NCBI RefSeq assembly: GCF_900157375.1
Contig: NZ_LT721901.1
Span: 2,900,315-2,964,314 of the forward strand
Direction of reading: 5' to 3'
Length of the DNA stretch: 64,000 nt
From: Mycobacterium rhizamassiliense
Lineage (GTDB): Bacteria; Actinomycetota; Actinomycetes; Mycobacteriales; Mycobacteriaceae
A program made the translations under genes and the position numbers. This document shows positions 33,942 to 42,270 of the stretch, one piece after another. A model generated the notes under the pieces. The model had not been told where the DNA came from. It ran no database searches and worked only from the letters and a program-made list of their open reading frames with translations. How positions within the stretch are numbered: position 1 is the first letter of the stretch; every line of letters starts with the position of its first letter.

Positions 33942-35015
33942 TCACCGTTTGATTTCCCAGCCCGCCCAGGTGCCGATCATGAACGAGCCTTTCTCGCCGT
34001 TGCGCTGGTAATACCCTTGCGGATCAAACACTTTGGTCTCGGGATAGCGCCAGTGTTGAGCGGTCGAGGTGGCGATGCCGGTGGCCCGAACGAGGCCGAA
34101 CGAGAGCCCGTAGCCGACATAGACGACGCTCATCACCGCCCACGCGATCACGAACGCGCCGACGTACGGGCGGTTGGCGAACATCCTGGTGCGCCGCGCG
34201 ACTGTCTCCGACCAGGTGCGTCCGGTGTCGTCGACCCACATCAGTGGCGCGGCAACCGACAGCATGATGCCGAACAGCGCGGCCTCCCAGATCAGCGGGA
34301 ACTGGTGGGGTGTCCCATTGAAGATCGAGCCCCAGGGAATGACCTGGGTGTAGGTGTAGAAACCCATCTGGACAAAGATCGCCTCCATGACGCCGTCCCA
34401 CACGATGCAGATCGGTACTGCTAAGGCGAGCACGGCGAGCTTGGGTCGGCGAACCAACCAGGACCCCAATGGAGCCCTGGCGGCGATCCTGCGGTAGACC
34501 GCGAGCGTGAACCAGGCCGGGAGGAGGAAGAAGTAGCCGTAGCCGATGATGACTGCCCACGGCTCGACAGTCGGCGCGAGATTGATCCAGAACCAGTCGA
34601 CATTGAAGTGGAACATCCGAGGGTCATAGGCGGCGTATGGCGCCCAGTTCATGATGGGGTCTAGCCAGGTCAGACTGGTGGTGACCGCTATCATCAGCAG
34701 CGTGGGTGTGGGCTTACCCCTGCGGCGAGATCGGACAATCGCCGTTCCCCAGACCGCGAAGAACATAACGAGCGAGCCGATCTCGAAATAGATGTACCAA
34801 TTGGAGATACCGAGGAGCTCGCTACGCGCCGGGACGAACGATCCCTCGGGGCGGCCTATCCGGGTGCCCTCGACGCCGCGACTCGAATTCAGCGCGGCAA
34901 AGACGACGGCGACGACGCCGACGGCGATCGCTGCCCACGCCAGCGGGGTCAGTTTTCCGAACTGTTTCAGGCTCCGGCGGTGCGGGTCTCGTTCGAGAGT
35001 CTTCACCGAGGTCAT
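33942..35015 (-). CDS. AveC-family (spirocyclase-like) integral membrane protein
   Basis: A 357-residue polytopic protein with about seven hydrophobic segments (near residues 27-45, 72-92, 105-120, 150-178, 193-215, 240-262, 285-310) and conserved aromatic/Trp-rich loops such as SNWYIYFE, LTWLDPIMNW and DGVMEAIF. I place it with the AveC family, named for the avermectin protein involved in spiroketal handling; mycobacterial members have no known role. A shorter paralogue lies at 43458. Its ATG overlaps the stop of the upstream small gene (ATGA). The thioesterase remnant follows it. Confidence 0.78.
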   Translation of the reverse strand: MTSVKTLERDPHRRSLKQFGKLTPLAWAAIAVGVVAVVFAALNSSRGVEGTRIGRPEGSFVPARSELLGISNWYIYFEIGSLVMFFAVWGTAIVRSRRRGKPTPTLLMIAVTTSLTWLDPIMNWAPYAAYDPRMFHFNVDWFWINLAPTVEPWAVIIGYGYFFLLPAWFTLAVYRRIAARAPLGSWLVRRPKLAVLALAVPICIVWDGVMEAIFVQMGFYTYTQVIPWGSIFNGTPHQFPLIWEAALFGIMLSVAAPLMWVDDTGRTWSETVARRTRMFANRPYVGAFVIAWAVMSVVYVGYGLSFGLVRATGIATSTAQHWRYPETKVFDPQGYYQRNGEKGSFMIGTWAGWEIKR

Positions 35016-35284
35016 GTGTTGCCTTTCGACGCGCCGTATTCGTCGTGGATCGACGCCATGGCCTTGAGTCGACGGGTCAGCCGGGTGGTCATGGCGTCGT
35101 TGCGGGCGGGATGGTCGGTCTCGGCTTGTATTTGCGCGAGCCGGCTGCGGGTGCGAGCGATCTCCTCGACGAGGCGCTGGCGGGCCTCATGCTTGGTGAG
35201 GAGATCTTGGTCGGTCCAGTCGGACTGGGGGAGCTGCACGATGGCATGCGCGTCGGCTCCGTCCGTCACCCCGTCTTTAGTCAC
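35012..35284 (-). CDS. Small coiled-coil protein, paralogue of 15739-16053
   Basis: A 90-residue protein starting at GTG 35284 (CCAGGAGCGAC upstream). DLLTKHEARQRLVEEIARTR opens a helix with heptad-like spacing that runs to about residue 60, followed by MTTRLTRRLKAMASIHDEYG. The DLLTxxEAxxRLxxEIA pattern matches the protein at 15.7 kb, and both genes lie next to closely related amidohydrolase genes and are ATGA-coupled to the gene after them. No known family; it may be an accessory or oligomerising subunit. Confidence 0.72.
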   Translation of the reverse strand: MTKDGVTDGADAHAIVQLPQSDWTDQDLLTKHEARQRLVEEIARTRSRLAQIQAETDHPARNDAMTTRLTRRLKAMASIHDEYGASKGNT

Positions 35285-35384
35285 GTCGCTCCTGGAAGTC
35301 CATCGACGTATCAGTGCCACAGCGATCATGCGGCGCCGCGCCGCAACGATCGAATGAGAAACAAGACAACGAAATCGCCGGCTC

Positions 35385-36677
35385 CTATTTCGAGGTGAAG
35401 AGGTCGCCCAGGGACTTCTGGACGTCATCGATCCCACCGTGCGCGCCCATTCCCGCGTAGGCGGCCTCGGGGCCCTTGCCATCGTTAGGCCGCCACGCGT
35501 TCCCCTCGTCGGCGTTGTGCGCCTTGAACCCGGCCTCGGGGAAGTTGTACCAACGTCGGGTGTTGTGTTCGACCATCTGGGCGACCTCGTCGTCGGGCAC
35601 GTCGGCGAAGACCTCTTCGGCGCGGGCGCGACTCTTGGGCCAGAACGAGTCCGAGTGCGGGTAGTCGCACTCCCAGGTGATGTTGCCGATGCCGATGTCG
35701 TAGCGGTTCTTCACGCCGGCCTCGTCTTCGATGAAGCAGCCAGAGATGTTGCGCTTGAACAACTCCGAGGGTGCGATCGTCGGGTGAATGTTCTGGTAGT
35801 ACTTGTGCTTGCGCCACACGTAGTCGGCCCGCTCGACGAGATACGGCATCCAGCCGACGCCGCCCTCGGAGAACGCCACCTTCAAGTTCGGGTGACGGTG
35901 AAACACCGGGGAGAACAGCAGGTCGGTGCACGCAGCCATCGATGTGGTCCCCATCAGGGTGATCATTACTGCGAACGGCGCTTCCGGCGCGATCTGCGGG
36001 GGGAAGCCGCCCGAACCAAAGTGCATCACCGCCGTCAGGTTGGTCTCCTCCATCGCCGAGAACACCGGATCCCAGTGGTCGGTGTGATAGCTCGGCAGGC
36101 CCAGGTTGATCGGGTTGTCCGGCAAGCCAATTGCCCGGCAGCCCTTCTCGGCGACCCGTTCGATCTCGGCGACCATCAGCGCCGGATCCCACAGCGGCAC
36201 CATCGCCATCGGGATGAAGCGTGCCGGGTCGGTGGCGCACCACTCGTCGAGTGAGAAGTCGTTCCACGCTTGCACACTCAGACGCGCAAGCTCCTTGTCA
36301 TCACCCTCGAGAAAGATGGTGCCGCAGAACCGCGGGAACGATGGGAAGCACAGCATTGCCTCGACGCCATCGATGTCCATGTCGGCGATGCGGGCCTTGG
36401 GGTCGTAGCAGCCCGGGATCATGTCGTCGTAGCGGACCGGTTCCAGGCCGTACTCCTCGGGCCTTTTGCCGGCGACGGCGTTGAGCCCGATGTATGGGTA
36501 CGGACGGTCTTCGTAGAGCCAGGACTGCATCGGCGCCAAGCCGTCTCCGCGGGGGATCTCGACGATTCGCGGGCCTTGCTCGACGTGCTTCGACGGCAGT
36601 CGGTCGGTCCATACCTTGGGGTGCTCGATCAGGTGATCGTCGACCGACAACAACTTCATGTGCGGCTGTAAAGGCAT
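35385..36677 (-). CDS. Amidohydrolase-2 family protein (paralogue of 16175-17374)
   Basis: A 430-residue metal-dependent hydrolase. SVDDHLIEHPKVWTDRLP, IGLNAVAGKRPEEYG, MIPGCYDPKARIADMDIDG, MHFGSGGFPP and ECDYPHSDSFWP mirror the paralogue at 16.2 kb; the metal-ligand D-x-H and the late Asp/His are in place. About 30 extra residues form a Gly/Asn-rich C-terminal tail. ATG 36677 (AAGGAG nine bases upstream) gives the same MPLQ start. It is divergent from a P450 gene, with a perfect palindrome between them, and heads an amidohydrolase-small protein-AveC operon. Confidence 0.88.
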   Translation of the reverse strand: MPLQPHMKLLSVDDHLIEHPKVWTDRLPSKHVEQGPRIVEIPRGDGLAPMQSWLYEDRPYPYIGLNAVAGKRPEEYGLEPVRYDDMIPGCYDPKARIADMDIDGVEAMLCFPSFPRFCGTIFLEGDDKELARLSVQAWNDFSLDEWCATDPARFIPMAMVPLWDPALMVAEIERVAEKGCRAIGLPDNPINLGLPSYHTDHWDPVFSAMEETNLTAVMHFGSGGFPPQIAPEAPFAVMITLMGTTSMAACTDLLFSPVFHRHPNLKVAFSEGGVGWMPYLVERADYVWRKHKYYQNIHPTIAPSELFKRNISGCFIEDEAGVKNRYDIGIGNITWECDYPHSDSFWPKSRARAEEVFADVPDDEVAQMVEHNTRRWYNFPEAGFKAHNADEGNAWRPNDGKGPEAAYAGMGAHGGIDDVQKSLGDLFTSK

Positions 36678-36753
36678 CGCAAGCACTCCTTCGGTCACGC
36701 GATCGCTGCGGGGATGGTGACTGCATTCACAGTACGAACCGGCCTCCGAGAAA

Positions 36754-36771
36754 GTCAAGTGAGCACTTGAC
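36754..36771. promoter_or_regulatory. Perfect palindromic operator candidate GTCAAGTG-AG-CACTTGAC
   Basis: An 8-2-8 inverted repeat centred between the amidohydrolase start (36677, minus) and the P450 start (36835, plus), 77 and 64 bp from the respective starts. Nearly the same sequence, followed by the same TAT, is at 44464-44481 upstream of the second AveC operon. Confidence 0.6.
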
Positions 36772-36834
36772 TATGCGTTGTCGTCGCGCTTAGTGTGGCT
36801 GACGTCAGGGCCCTCAGCGCGGGAGGTTTTAGGC

Positions 36835-38040
36835 GTGGAACTCGACCTATCGAGCATGATGACCGATCCGGCTCTGGCCAATAATCCGTGGCCGGTCTAC
36901 GCAGGTTTGCGTGATCACGCCCCGGCCATCGCGGCTCCGTTCAGTCGCTCGCGCAGCGGCACCGTTGTCGTGCTCTCGCGTTACGCGGACATCCGAAAGG
37001 CGCTGAGCTCGCCCGAGTTGTTCGAGGCCAACGGCGCCAACGAGATGGGCCAGCAACGGCCGTGCATTCCGTTGGACATCGATCCGCCCAACCACGCCAA
37101 GTACCGCAAGCTGCTCGATCCGTTGTTCTCACCGCGCGCGGTGCGGGCGATGGCTGACGAGACCCGGGCGATCGCGAAGGAACTGCTGGCCGAAGTCGTC
37201 CAGGACGGCCGGACGGATTTCCACGCGGCGTTCACGGTTCCGTTCCCGTGCCGCGTTTTCCTGAATGTGGTGGGCTTCCCCGTCAAGGACCTAGACAGGT
37301 TCCTGGTCTGGAAGGATGCCCTGGTTCACGGCGAGGACGTCGCGGGCAGTGACGACTTGAACGTGCTGCGGGAACTGTGGAAGAAAACGGCGAACGAGCT
37401 GTACGCGTACTTCGACAAGCTGCTCGACCGTCGCATCGAGGATCCCGCCGACGATCTCGCGACGCGGCTGGTGCAAGCCGAGGTCGATGGAGACCCGTTG
37501 ACCCGCAACGAGATGCTCGACATCCTCTTTCTGCAGATGGCCGCCGGACTGGACACCGTCACGGCCACCCTGGACTGCGTTCTCACCCGACTGGCCAAGG
37601 ACCCAGAACTACAAGCGGCGGCGCGCAGCGAGCCGGAGAAGATGCGTCAGATCGTCGAGGAATTGCTGCGGATCGAGACACCGGTGTCACTGGTGTTGCG
37701 CTACGCCACCGAGGACATGGTCATCCATGACGTCCCGATCGCGAAGGGCGACCTGGTGATGCTGATGCTCGCCGCCGCCAATAACGACGACCGCGAATTT
37801 GACAACCCGGAAACGCTCGACGTCGACCGCAACAACACCCGCCACTTCGCCTTCGGCGGCGGCGTCCATCGTTGCCTGGGTTCGCATCTCGCACGCCAGG
37901 AACTGTCGATCGCACTCGAAGAGATCTTCGCAACCCTGGGGCCTTTCAGCATCCCCGAGGGCGAGGAGGTCAACTTCGTGCCCGGAATTCGTACCGCCCA
38001 TAGCCTTCCGTTGGAGTGGAAGGCGTCGGTCACCACGTAG
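36835..38040 (+). CDS. Cytochrome P450
   Basis: A 401-residue P450. I-helix AAGLDTVT (236-243) has Asp-Thr for oxygen activation, ExxR is EELLR (Glu 276, Arg 279) and the heme loop is FGGGVHRCLG with the cysteine at about 347. CIPLDIDPPNHAKYR near residue 77-91 is typical of the bacterial class I enzymes that take electrons from a small ferredoxin. GTG 36835 has GGGAGG upstream and gives a normal N-terminus. It shares a divergent operator with an amidohydrolase operon and is convergent, 3 bp apart, with an SDR gene. Substrate unknown. Confidence 0.93.
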   Translation: MELDLSSMMTDPALANNPWPVYAGLRDHAPAIAAPFSRSRSGTVVVLSRYADIRKALSSPELFEANGANEMGQQRPCIPLDIDPPNHAKYRKLLDPLFSPRAVRAMADETRAIAKELLAEVVQDGRTDFHAAFTVPFPCRVFLNVVGFPVKDLDRFLVWKDALVHGEDVAGSDDLNVLRELWKKTANELYAYFDKLLDRRIEDPADDLATRLVQAEVDGDPLTRNEMLDILFLQMAAGLDTVTATLDCVLTRLAKDPELQAAARSEPEKMRQIVEELLRIETPVSLVLRYATEDMVIHDVPIAKGDLVMLMLAAANNDDREFDNPETLDVDRNNTRHFAFGGGVHRCLGSHLARQELSIALEEIFATLGPFSIPEGEEVNFVPGIRTAHSLPLEWKASVTT

Positions 38041-38043
38041 CAG

Positions 38044-38880
38044 TCACTTGACGGTGAGACCCGCGTCCACCGAGTGCGTGATACCGGTGATGTAGCGGCC
38101 GGAGATGCCGCACAGATAGACCATGGCTTCGGTGATGTCGCTGGGTTCGATGACGGGAACATTCGGCAACAGATTCTGCATGGTCTCGCCGAATTCGGGG
38201 TGCTCCACCGCGTATTGCATGAACTGTTCGTTGACGACCATCGGAGTCATCACCCCGGTCGGATGTACGGAGTTCACCCGAATGTTCTTCTCCGCGAGGC
38301 TGTTCGCGTAGTAGCGCATCAAGCCGACGACACCGTGTTTGGCCGCGGCATACCCGGCGGTACCGTGACTCATGGTGCTAAATCGGGCGCCGCCGGCCTT
38401 GAGCCCGGCCGATGAGCTGGTGATGACGATGGCCCCGCCCTCGGCGTTGTCCAACAACGCAGGCAGCGCGGCTTCGATGGCGAAGTACACGCCGTTCAGC
38501 ATGACGTTCACGGCATCGAGGTAGGCAGACATTTCATGTGACTGGTCGCCGAGGATCGGCATGATTCCCGCATTGGCCAGGACGAAGTCCAGCCGACCAA
38601 ATTCGGCCACTCCCTGTGCAACAACCGCTTTGAGTCGGTCGAAGTCGCGGACATCGGCCTGCTCAGCGACGATTCGGCGCCCAGTCTTCTCCACCAGATT
38701 GATGGTCTCGTCGAGGTCCTCGCGGGTGGCCATCGGATAGGTGACGCTGTCGATCTGCTCGCACAGGTCGACGGCGATGATGTCAGCACCTTCCTCGGCG
38801 AATCGGACTGAATGCGAGCGGCCCTGGCCGCGTGCCGCACCCGTGATGAAGGCGACTTTTCCATCAAGTCCATTGCCCAT
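38044..38880 (-). CDS. Mycofactocin-coupled SDR-family oxidoreductase
   Basis: A 278-residue short-chain dehydrogenase with TGAARGQGRSH (13-23), an insert after strand 2 (about 40-68), LANAGIM (101-107), SSSAG (Ser about 156) and YAAAK (Tyr 177, Lys 181). The GQGRSH loop and insert mark the subfamily that holds NAD permanently and depends on mycofactocin for reoxidation. Start MGNGLDGKVAF at 38880; upstream in-frame starts would add a non-homologous extension. Last gene of the AveC2-LLM-reductase-reductase-LivK-SDR operon; it probably oxidises a hydroxylated intermediate. Confidence 0.88.
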   Translation of the reverse strand: MGNGLDGKVAFITGAARGQGRSHSVRFAEEGADIIAVDLCEQIDSVTYPMATREDLDETINLVEKTGRRIVAEQADVRDFDRLKAVVAQGVAEFGRLDFVLANAGIMPILGDQSHEMSAYLDAVNVMLNGVYFAIEAALPALLDNAEGGAIVITSSSAGLKAGGARFSTMSHGTAGYAAAKHGVVGLMRYYANSLAEKNIRVNSVHPTGVMTPMVVNEQFMQYAVEHPEFGETMQNLLPNVPVIEPSDITEAMVYLCGISGRYITGITHSVDAGLTVK

Positions 38881-38899
38881 GTTCAGGTCTCGCTTTCTG

Positions 38900-40018
38900 T
38901 CAGCTGCGGAATCGTGCGACGAGGCGGGTGGCGCTGGCGTCTTCGTTGATCTCACGCAGCACCAGGTAGTTGACGCCGTGCCAGGCGCGCCGGTTGTACT
39001 GGCCCAGCGAGATTCGGGTTCCCGGCCCACCGGTGGCAGACGGGACGGCCTTGACTTTTTCGAGGCCCTTCATCACGCCGAGCGGAGTCAGCGTCTGGGC
39101 GAATCCGATCCCGCGTGCCATGGCGTCGGCACAGTCGAACGCCAACGTCGGGATGCAGTTCTCCTGACGGTATCCCCACCGCTTCTCGAAGCGCTCCTGC
39201 ATGGCTTGTCCGACCCGGTTTTCCTCGTCGTACTGGTCGACGCCGATCCAGCCCTGCAGGCCCTTCATCCACTGTGGCACCACGTAACAGTTGATGAAGG
39301 CGGTGCACATGTAACGCGGCGGGCTGTAATCCGCCGCGATGAACGCCGAGTTCATCTCGATGCCGGGTAAGCCGAAGCCGAAGTACGCCACCGCATCCGG
39401 GTTCCTGGCTTGCAGCCGCGCGACCGTCTTGGTCAGGTCGCGATCGGTCTGGCCGACGCCCTCGCTGTGGACGATCTCTAGGCCCTCGCGCCGACAGGCG
39501 TCGGTAAAGAACTCGGCGTACTCATAGCCCGGTGCCGCACGCTCGAAGACGACTGCCACGGTTTTGAGACCACGGTCGGCGATCGCCTCGGCAATCAGGT
39601 AGCCCTCCTCGGGCAGCGATCCGTTGCCGAATCCGAACATGTACTCGTCGTACTGGCGGTCGGTGCCACTCCAGGTGATCGTCGAAACCTTGCGTGGGCC
39701 CGATGCCATATGTTCTTTGACCGCAAGGGAATTATCGCTGATCATCGGGCCGATGATGCCGACGCTGCCCTCGTCGACGAGTTCCTGCCAGGCTTTAACT
39801 ACGTCGTACGCGTCGCCGCGGGGCAGCCCTTCGACATCGCGGATGATCAGCCGGGCGGGCCGGTCCAGGATGCCATTGTCCAGAGCCTCGTCGAACGCCA
39901 ACCGGCACGCGTCGAGGAAGGACTGCTTGACATCCACGATCGGGAAGTCAAGACAGATACCAACTTTCACCGACGGTGATCCCGCCGGAATACCGCCGTT
40001 GATGTCGCGGCCGGTCAC
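38900..40018 (-). CDS. LivK-like substrate-binding protein without signal peptide
   Basis: A 372-residue periplasmic-binding-fold protein of the branched-chain amino-acid (Peripla_BP_6) type: KVGICLDFPIVDVKQSF, IIGPMISDNSLAVKEH, VAVVFERAAPGYEYAEFF and RNPDAVAYFGFG are typical strands. From GTG 40018 (AAGGAG upstream, GTGA overlap with the gene before) the protein begins MTGRDINGGIPAGSPSVKVG, with no hydrophobic signal sequence or lipobox. No ABC permease or ATPase gene lies in the window. A cytoplasmic ligand sensor or binding/delivery role, coupled to the two reductases, is more likely than import. Confidence 0.82.
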   Translation of the reverse strand: MTGRDINGGIPAGSPSVKVGICLDFPIVDVKQSFLDACRLAFDEALDNGILDRPARLIIRDVEGLPRGDAYDVVKAWQELVDEGSVGIIGPMISDNSLAVKEHMASGPRKVSTITWSGTDRQYDEYMFGFGNGSLPEEGYLIAEAIADRGLKTVAVVFERAAPGYEYAEFFTDACRREGLEIVHSEGVGQTDRDLTKTVARLQARNPDAVAYFGFGLPGIEMNSAFIAADYSPPRYMCTAFINCYVVPQWMKGLQGWIGVDQYDEENRVGQAMQERFEKRWGYRQENCIPTLAFDCADAMARGIGFAQTLTPLGVMKGLEKVKAVPSATGGPGTRISLGQYNRRAWHGVNYLVLREINEDASATRLVARFRS

Positions 40019-41100
40019 AACGAGTCTCCTTGCTTGTTGGTTTGCACACCCTGCGGGGTGACCACGAGGTCCAATGCACTGTGGACGGTCGGCGTGGCGT
40101 TGCACACCGCTTTGATCGCGTTGAGCGCCCGGGTCGCCGTTGCGTCGCCGCCAGGAAGCTCCCCGCCGTCCAACTCGAGCTGCACCGAGACGCTAGGGGT
40201 GCCGTCGATGTCGACATGGGTGAAACGGCGTCCCTTCGATCCCGTGGGTCGCGCGGGTGACCAGGCGTCGCCCGGCTCGTCAGGCATGGTGTAGACCCAC
40301 GACATTCGCAGCCGCGGCTCACCGTCCACGATGCCGTCGAACCGCAACCGCACCGCCGCGACCGTGCCTTGCGGAATGGCGCCCGCCTCGAACTCGTAGT
40401 CTTTGTCGGCCAACGCAAGGTCCTGATACGCGTTGATGGACTCCAATTCCCAGCCGTAGCCGTCGGCCAGCATCTGCAGAGCGCCCTCGAAGTGCACTGT
40501 CCAGACGTCAGCGGGCAGGTCGGTGGTCGGGCCCTGCGGCACGGTGCCGAAACCGAGTGCCATGAACGACAACGGGTCTGAATAGGTGCCCTGTAGCACG
40601 CGTTCGGCTACCCGAACGGTGCGCGGAGCCTCGCACAGCGAGCCGAGGTACACCGGCAACGCATCCGTGGTGAACCCTGGCGCGATTCCAGTTCCCATCA
40701 AGGCAGATTGCCCTGCAGCGCAAGCCTTCTCGAGCTTGACGAGCATGTCCGGGGGCAGCGACTTCGGATAGACCAACCGGATGAATGTGGTGGTGACGAC
40801 GTTCTTGCCGGACTCGAGCAGCCGGCACATCTCGTCGATGACGTCGTCGACCTCGCGGCCGAATTCGGTGGCCATGTAGGTCACGCAGTCCACATCGAGT
40901 GCGCAGAACTCGTCGAAGCTGCCGGTGGCACGCACGCCGACCGGGCCGACGCCGACGATCTCTCCGGCGTCCTTCCCGATTTTCTCTGGGCTGTGCACCA
41001 GGTGGCCGACCAATTCGATGTCAGGTCGCGCCAGGAGCTGACGCAGGACCAGTGTGCCGGTGTGGCCGGTGCCGTAGTGGGCGACCCGGTAGCGCTTCAT
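40015..41100 (-). CDS. DapB-like NAD(P)-dependent reductase (first of two)
   Basis: A 361-residue protein with an N-terminal Rossmann domain (YRVAHYGTGHTGTLVLRQLL) and a C-terminal mixed domain, the layout of dihydrodipicolinate reductase-like and 2,4-diaminopentanoate dehydrogenase-like enzymes. ELVGHLVHSPEKIGKDAGE gives the end of strand 2 and the loop contacting the cofactor; TGIAPGFTTDALPV is a conserved family stretch. The mycobacterial members have no proven substrate. It overlaps its neighbours by 4 bp on both sides. The paralogue upstream suggests a hetero-oligomer or two successive reductions. Confidence 0.8.
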   Translation of the reverse strand: MKRYRVAHYGTGHTGTLVLRQLLARPDIELVGHLVHSPEKIGKDAGEIVGVGPVGVRATGSFDEFCALDVDCVTYMATEFGREVDDVIDEMCRLLESGKNVVTTTFIRLVYPKSLPPDMLVKLEKACAAGQSALMGTGIAPGFTTDALPVYLGSLCEAPRTVRVAERVLQGTYSDPLSFMALGFGTVPQGPTTDLPADVWTVHFEGALQMLADGYGWELESINAYQDLALADKDYEFEAGAIPQGTVAAVRLRFDGIVDGEPRLRMSWVYTMPDEPGDAWSPARPTGSKGRRFTHVDIDGTPSVSVQLELDGGELPGGDATATRALNAIKAVCNATPTVHSALDLVVTPQGVQTNKQGDSL

Positions 41101-42203
41101 GCTGGGGTCCCGCTGGTTGCGCGCGCGCCGACGGCCTGTCTGGTCACGACGTCTCGGCCTGCGATCGGGTCACGGATACCGGGCTCGGCTGCGATGAGAT
41201 GCGGAATCGCGTTCACCGCAGCCATTCCCGTGAGCGCGATCGCGGAGTTGAGGTTCTTCTCCCCGTCCTGGGCATCGAAGCACAGCTGCATGCGCATGTT
41301 GGGGCGACCGGCCACTCGATATACGACAGCGCTGGCCGCCTTCGCAACCGGACGCGGCCAGGCGTCCGGCCACGGCGTGCTGGACACGGTCGCGAAGTAT
41401 TGCACCGAGACCACCGCCTTGCCTTGGACTTTGCCGGCGAGCCGCCACCGGTGGGCGCAGATCGTCCCGGCAGCAAGCACGCCGACATTGGTGTCGAGAT
41501 CGGTGGGGGCCTTGAGCGTCTCCCAATCGAGATCGATGTCGTCCAGCTGGTAGCCCAGGATTTCGGCGATGTAGCGCACCACGGTCTCCCAATCGTGGTT
41601 CACCTTGCCCGAGGCGATGCGCGCGGGCATATGGCCGTCCGGCTTCCCGAAGCCCATGGATTCGTGCAGCACCTCCCAGATCGGGTAAGTCTCGTCGAGG
41701 CCCAGTGCATACTCATCCATCCGGTAGCTGTCGACCTGACCAGCGCCTGCCAGTAGCGCGGTCGGAATGTTCAGGCTGGCGACGCCGGGTTCGCTGCCGG
41801 TGGCGTAGAAGCTGGATTGGCCTTCCCGACAAGCGCTTTCGATGGTGTCATGCCAACTCTGCGGTGCCGCGGGGGAGTAGATCATCGGGATAGTGGAGAT
41901 GGTGACAACGTTAATCCCCACCCGAAGAAGTCGTGCCATGTCCTCGATGGCCTGCTCTTCGCGACGCACGGCGGTTCCGCAGTAGCAGAAGCAGTCCGGT
42001 TTGGCGGCGATGATCGCGTCGACGTCGTCGGTGGCGAGCAGGCCGATGTCGGGGAGTCCGCACAACGATCCAGCGTCGACGCCGACCTTCGCCGGTGTCG
42101 TCACCAGCACGGCGATCAGATCGAGAGCCGGGTCGTTGATGATGCCGCGCAACGCTTCCCGGCCCGTCAAACCTGTTCCGCCATGGGCTACCCGATAGGT
42201 CAC
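41097..42203 (-). CDS. DapB-like NAD(P)-dependent reductase (second of two)
   Basis: A protein of about 368 residues, paralogous to the next gene: YRVAHGGTGLTGREALRGII at the N-terminus, LIAVLVTTPAKVGVDAGSL, GINVVTISTIPMIY and TGSEPGVASLNIPTALL align with its landmarks. The second Gly of the loop is shifted (GGTGLTG against YGTGHTG). GTG 42203 is chosen because it begins the Rossmann strand as in the paralogue and has a GAGAC stretch upstream; an in-frame ATG at 42236 would add 11 charged residues. Overlaps the following gene by ATGA. Function unknown. Confidence 0.78.
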   Translation of the reverse strand: MTYRVAHGGTGLTGREALRGIINDPALDLIAVLVTTPAKVGVDAGSLCGLPDIGLLATDDVDAIIAAKPDCFCYCGTAVRREEQAIEDMARLLRVGINVVTISTIPMIYSPAAPQSWHDTIESACREGQSSFYATGSEPGVASLNIPTALLAGAGQVDSYRMDEYALGLDETYPIWEVLHESMGFGKPDGHMPARIASGKVNHDWETVVRYIAEILGYQLDDIDLDWETLKAPTDLDTNVGVLAAGTICAHRWRLAGKVQGKAVVSVQYFATVSSTPWPDAWPRPVAKAASAVVYRVAGRPNMRMQLCFDAQDGEKNLNSAIALTGMAAVNAIPHLIAAEPGIRDPIAGRDVVTRQAVGARATSGTPA

Positions 42204-42270
42204 CTGGTCTCTTTCGCCTCGTCGTTCAGTCGTCATTGAGTCACCGGTGGGCGTGTGCCCGGTCCGTCGA

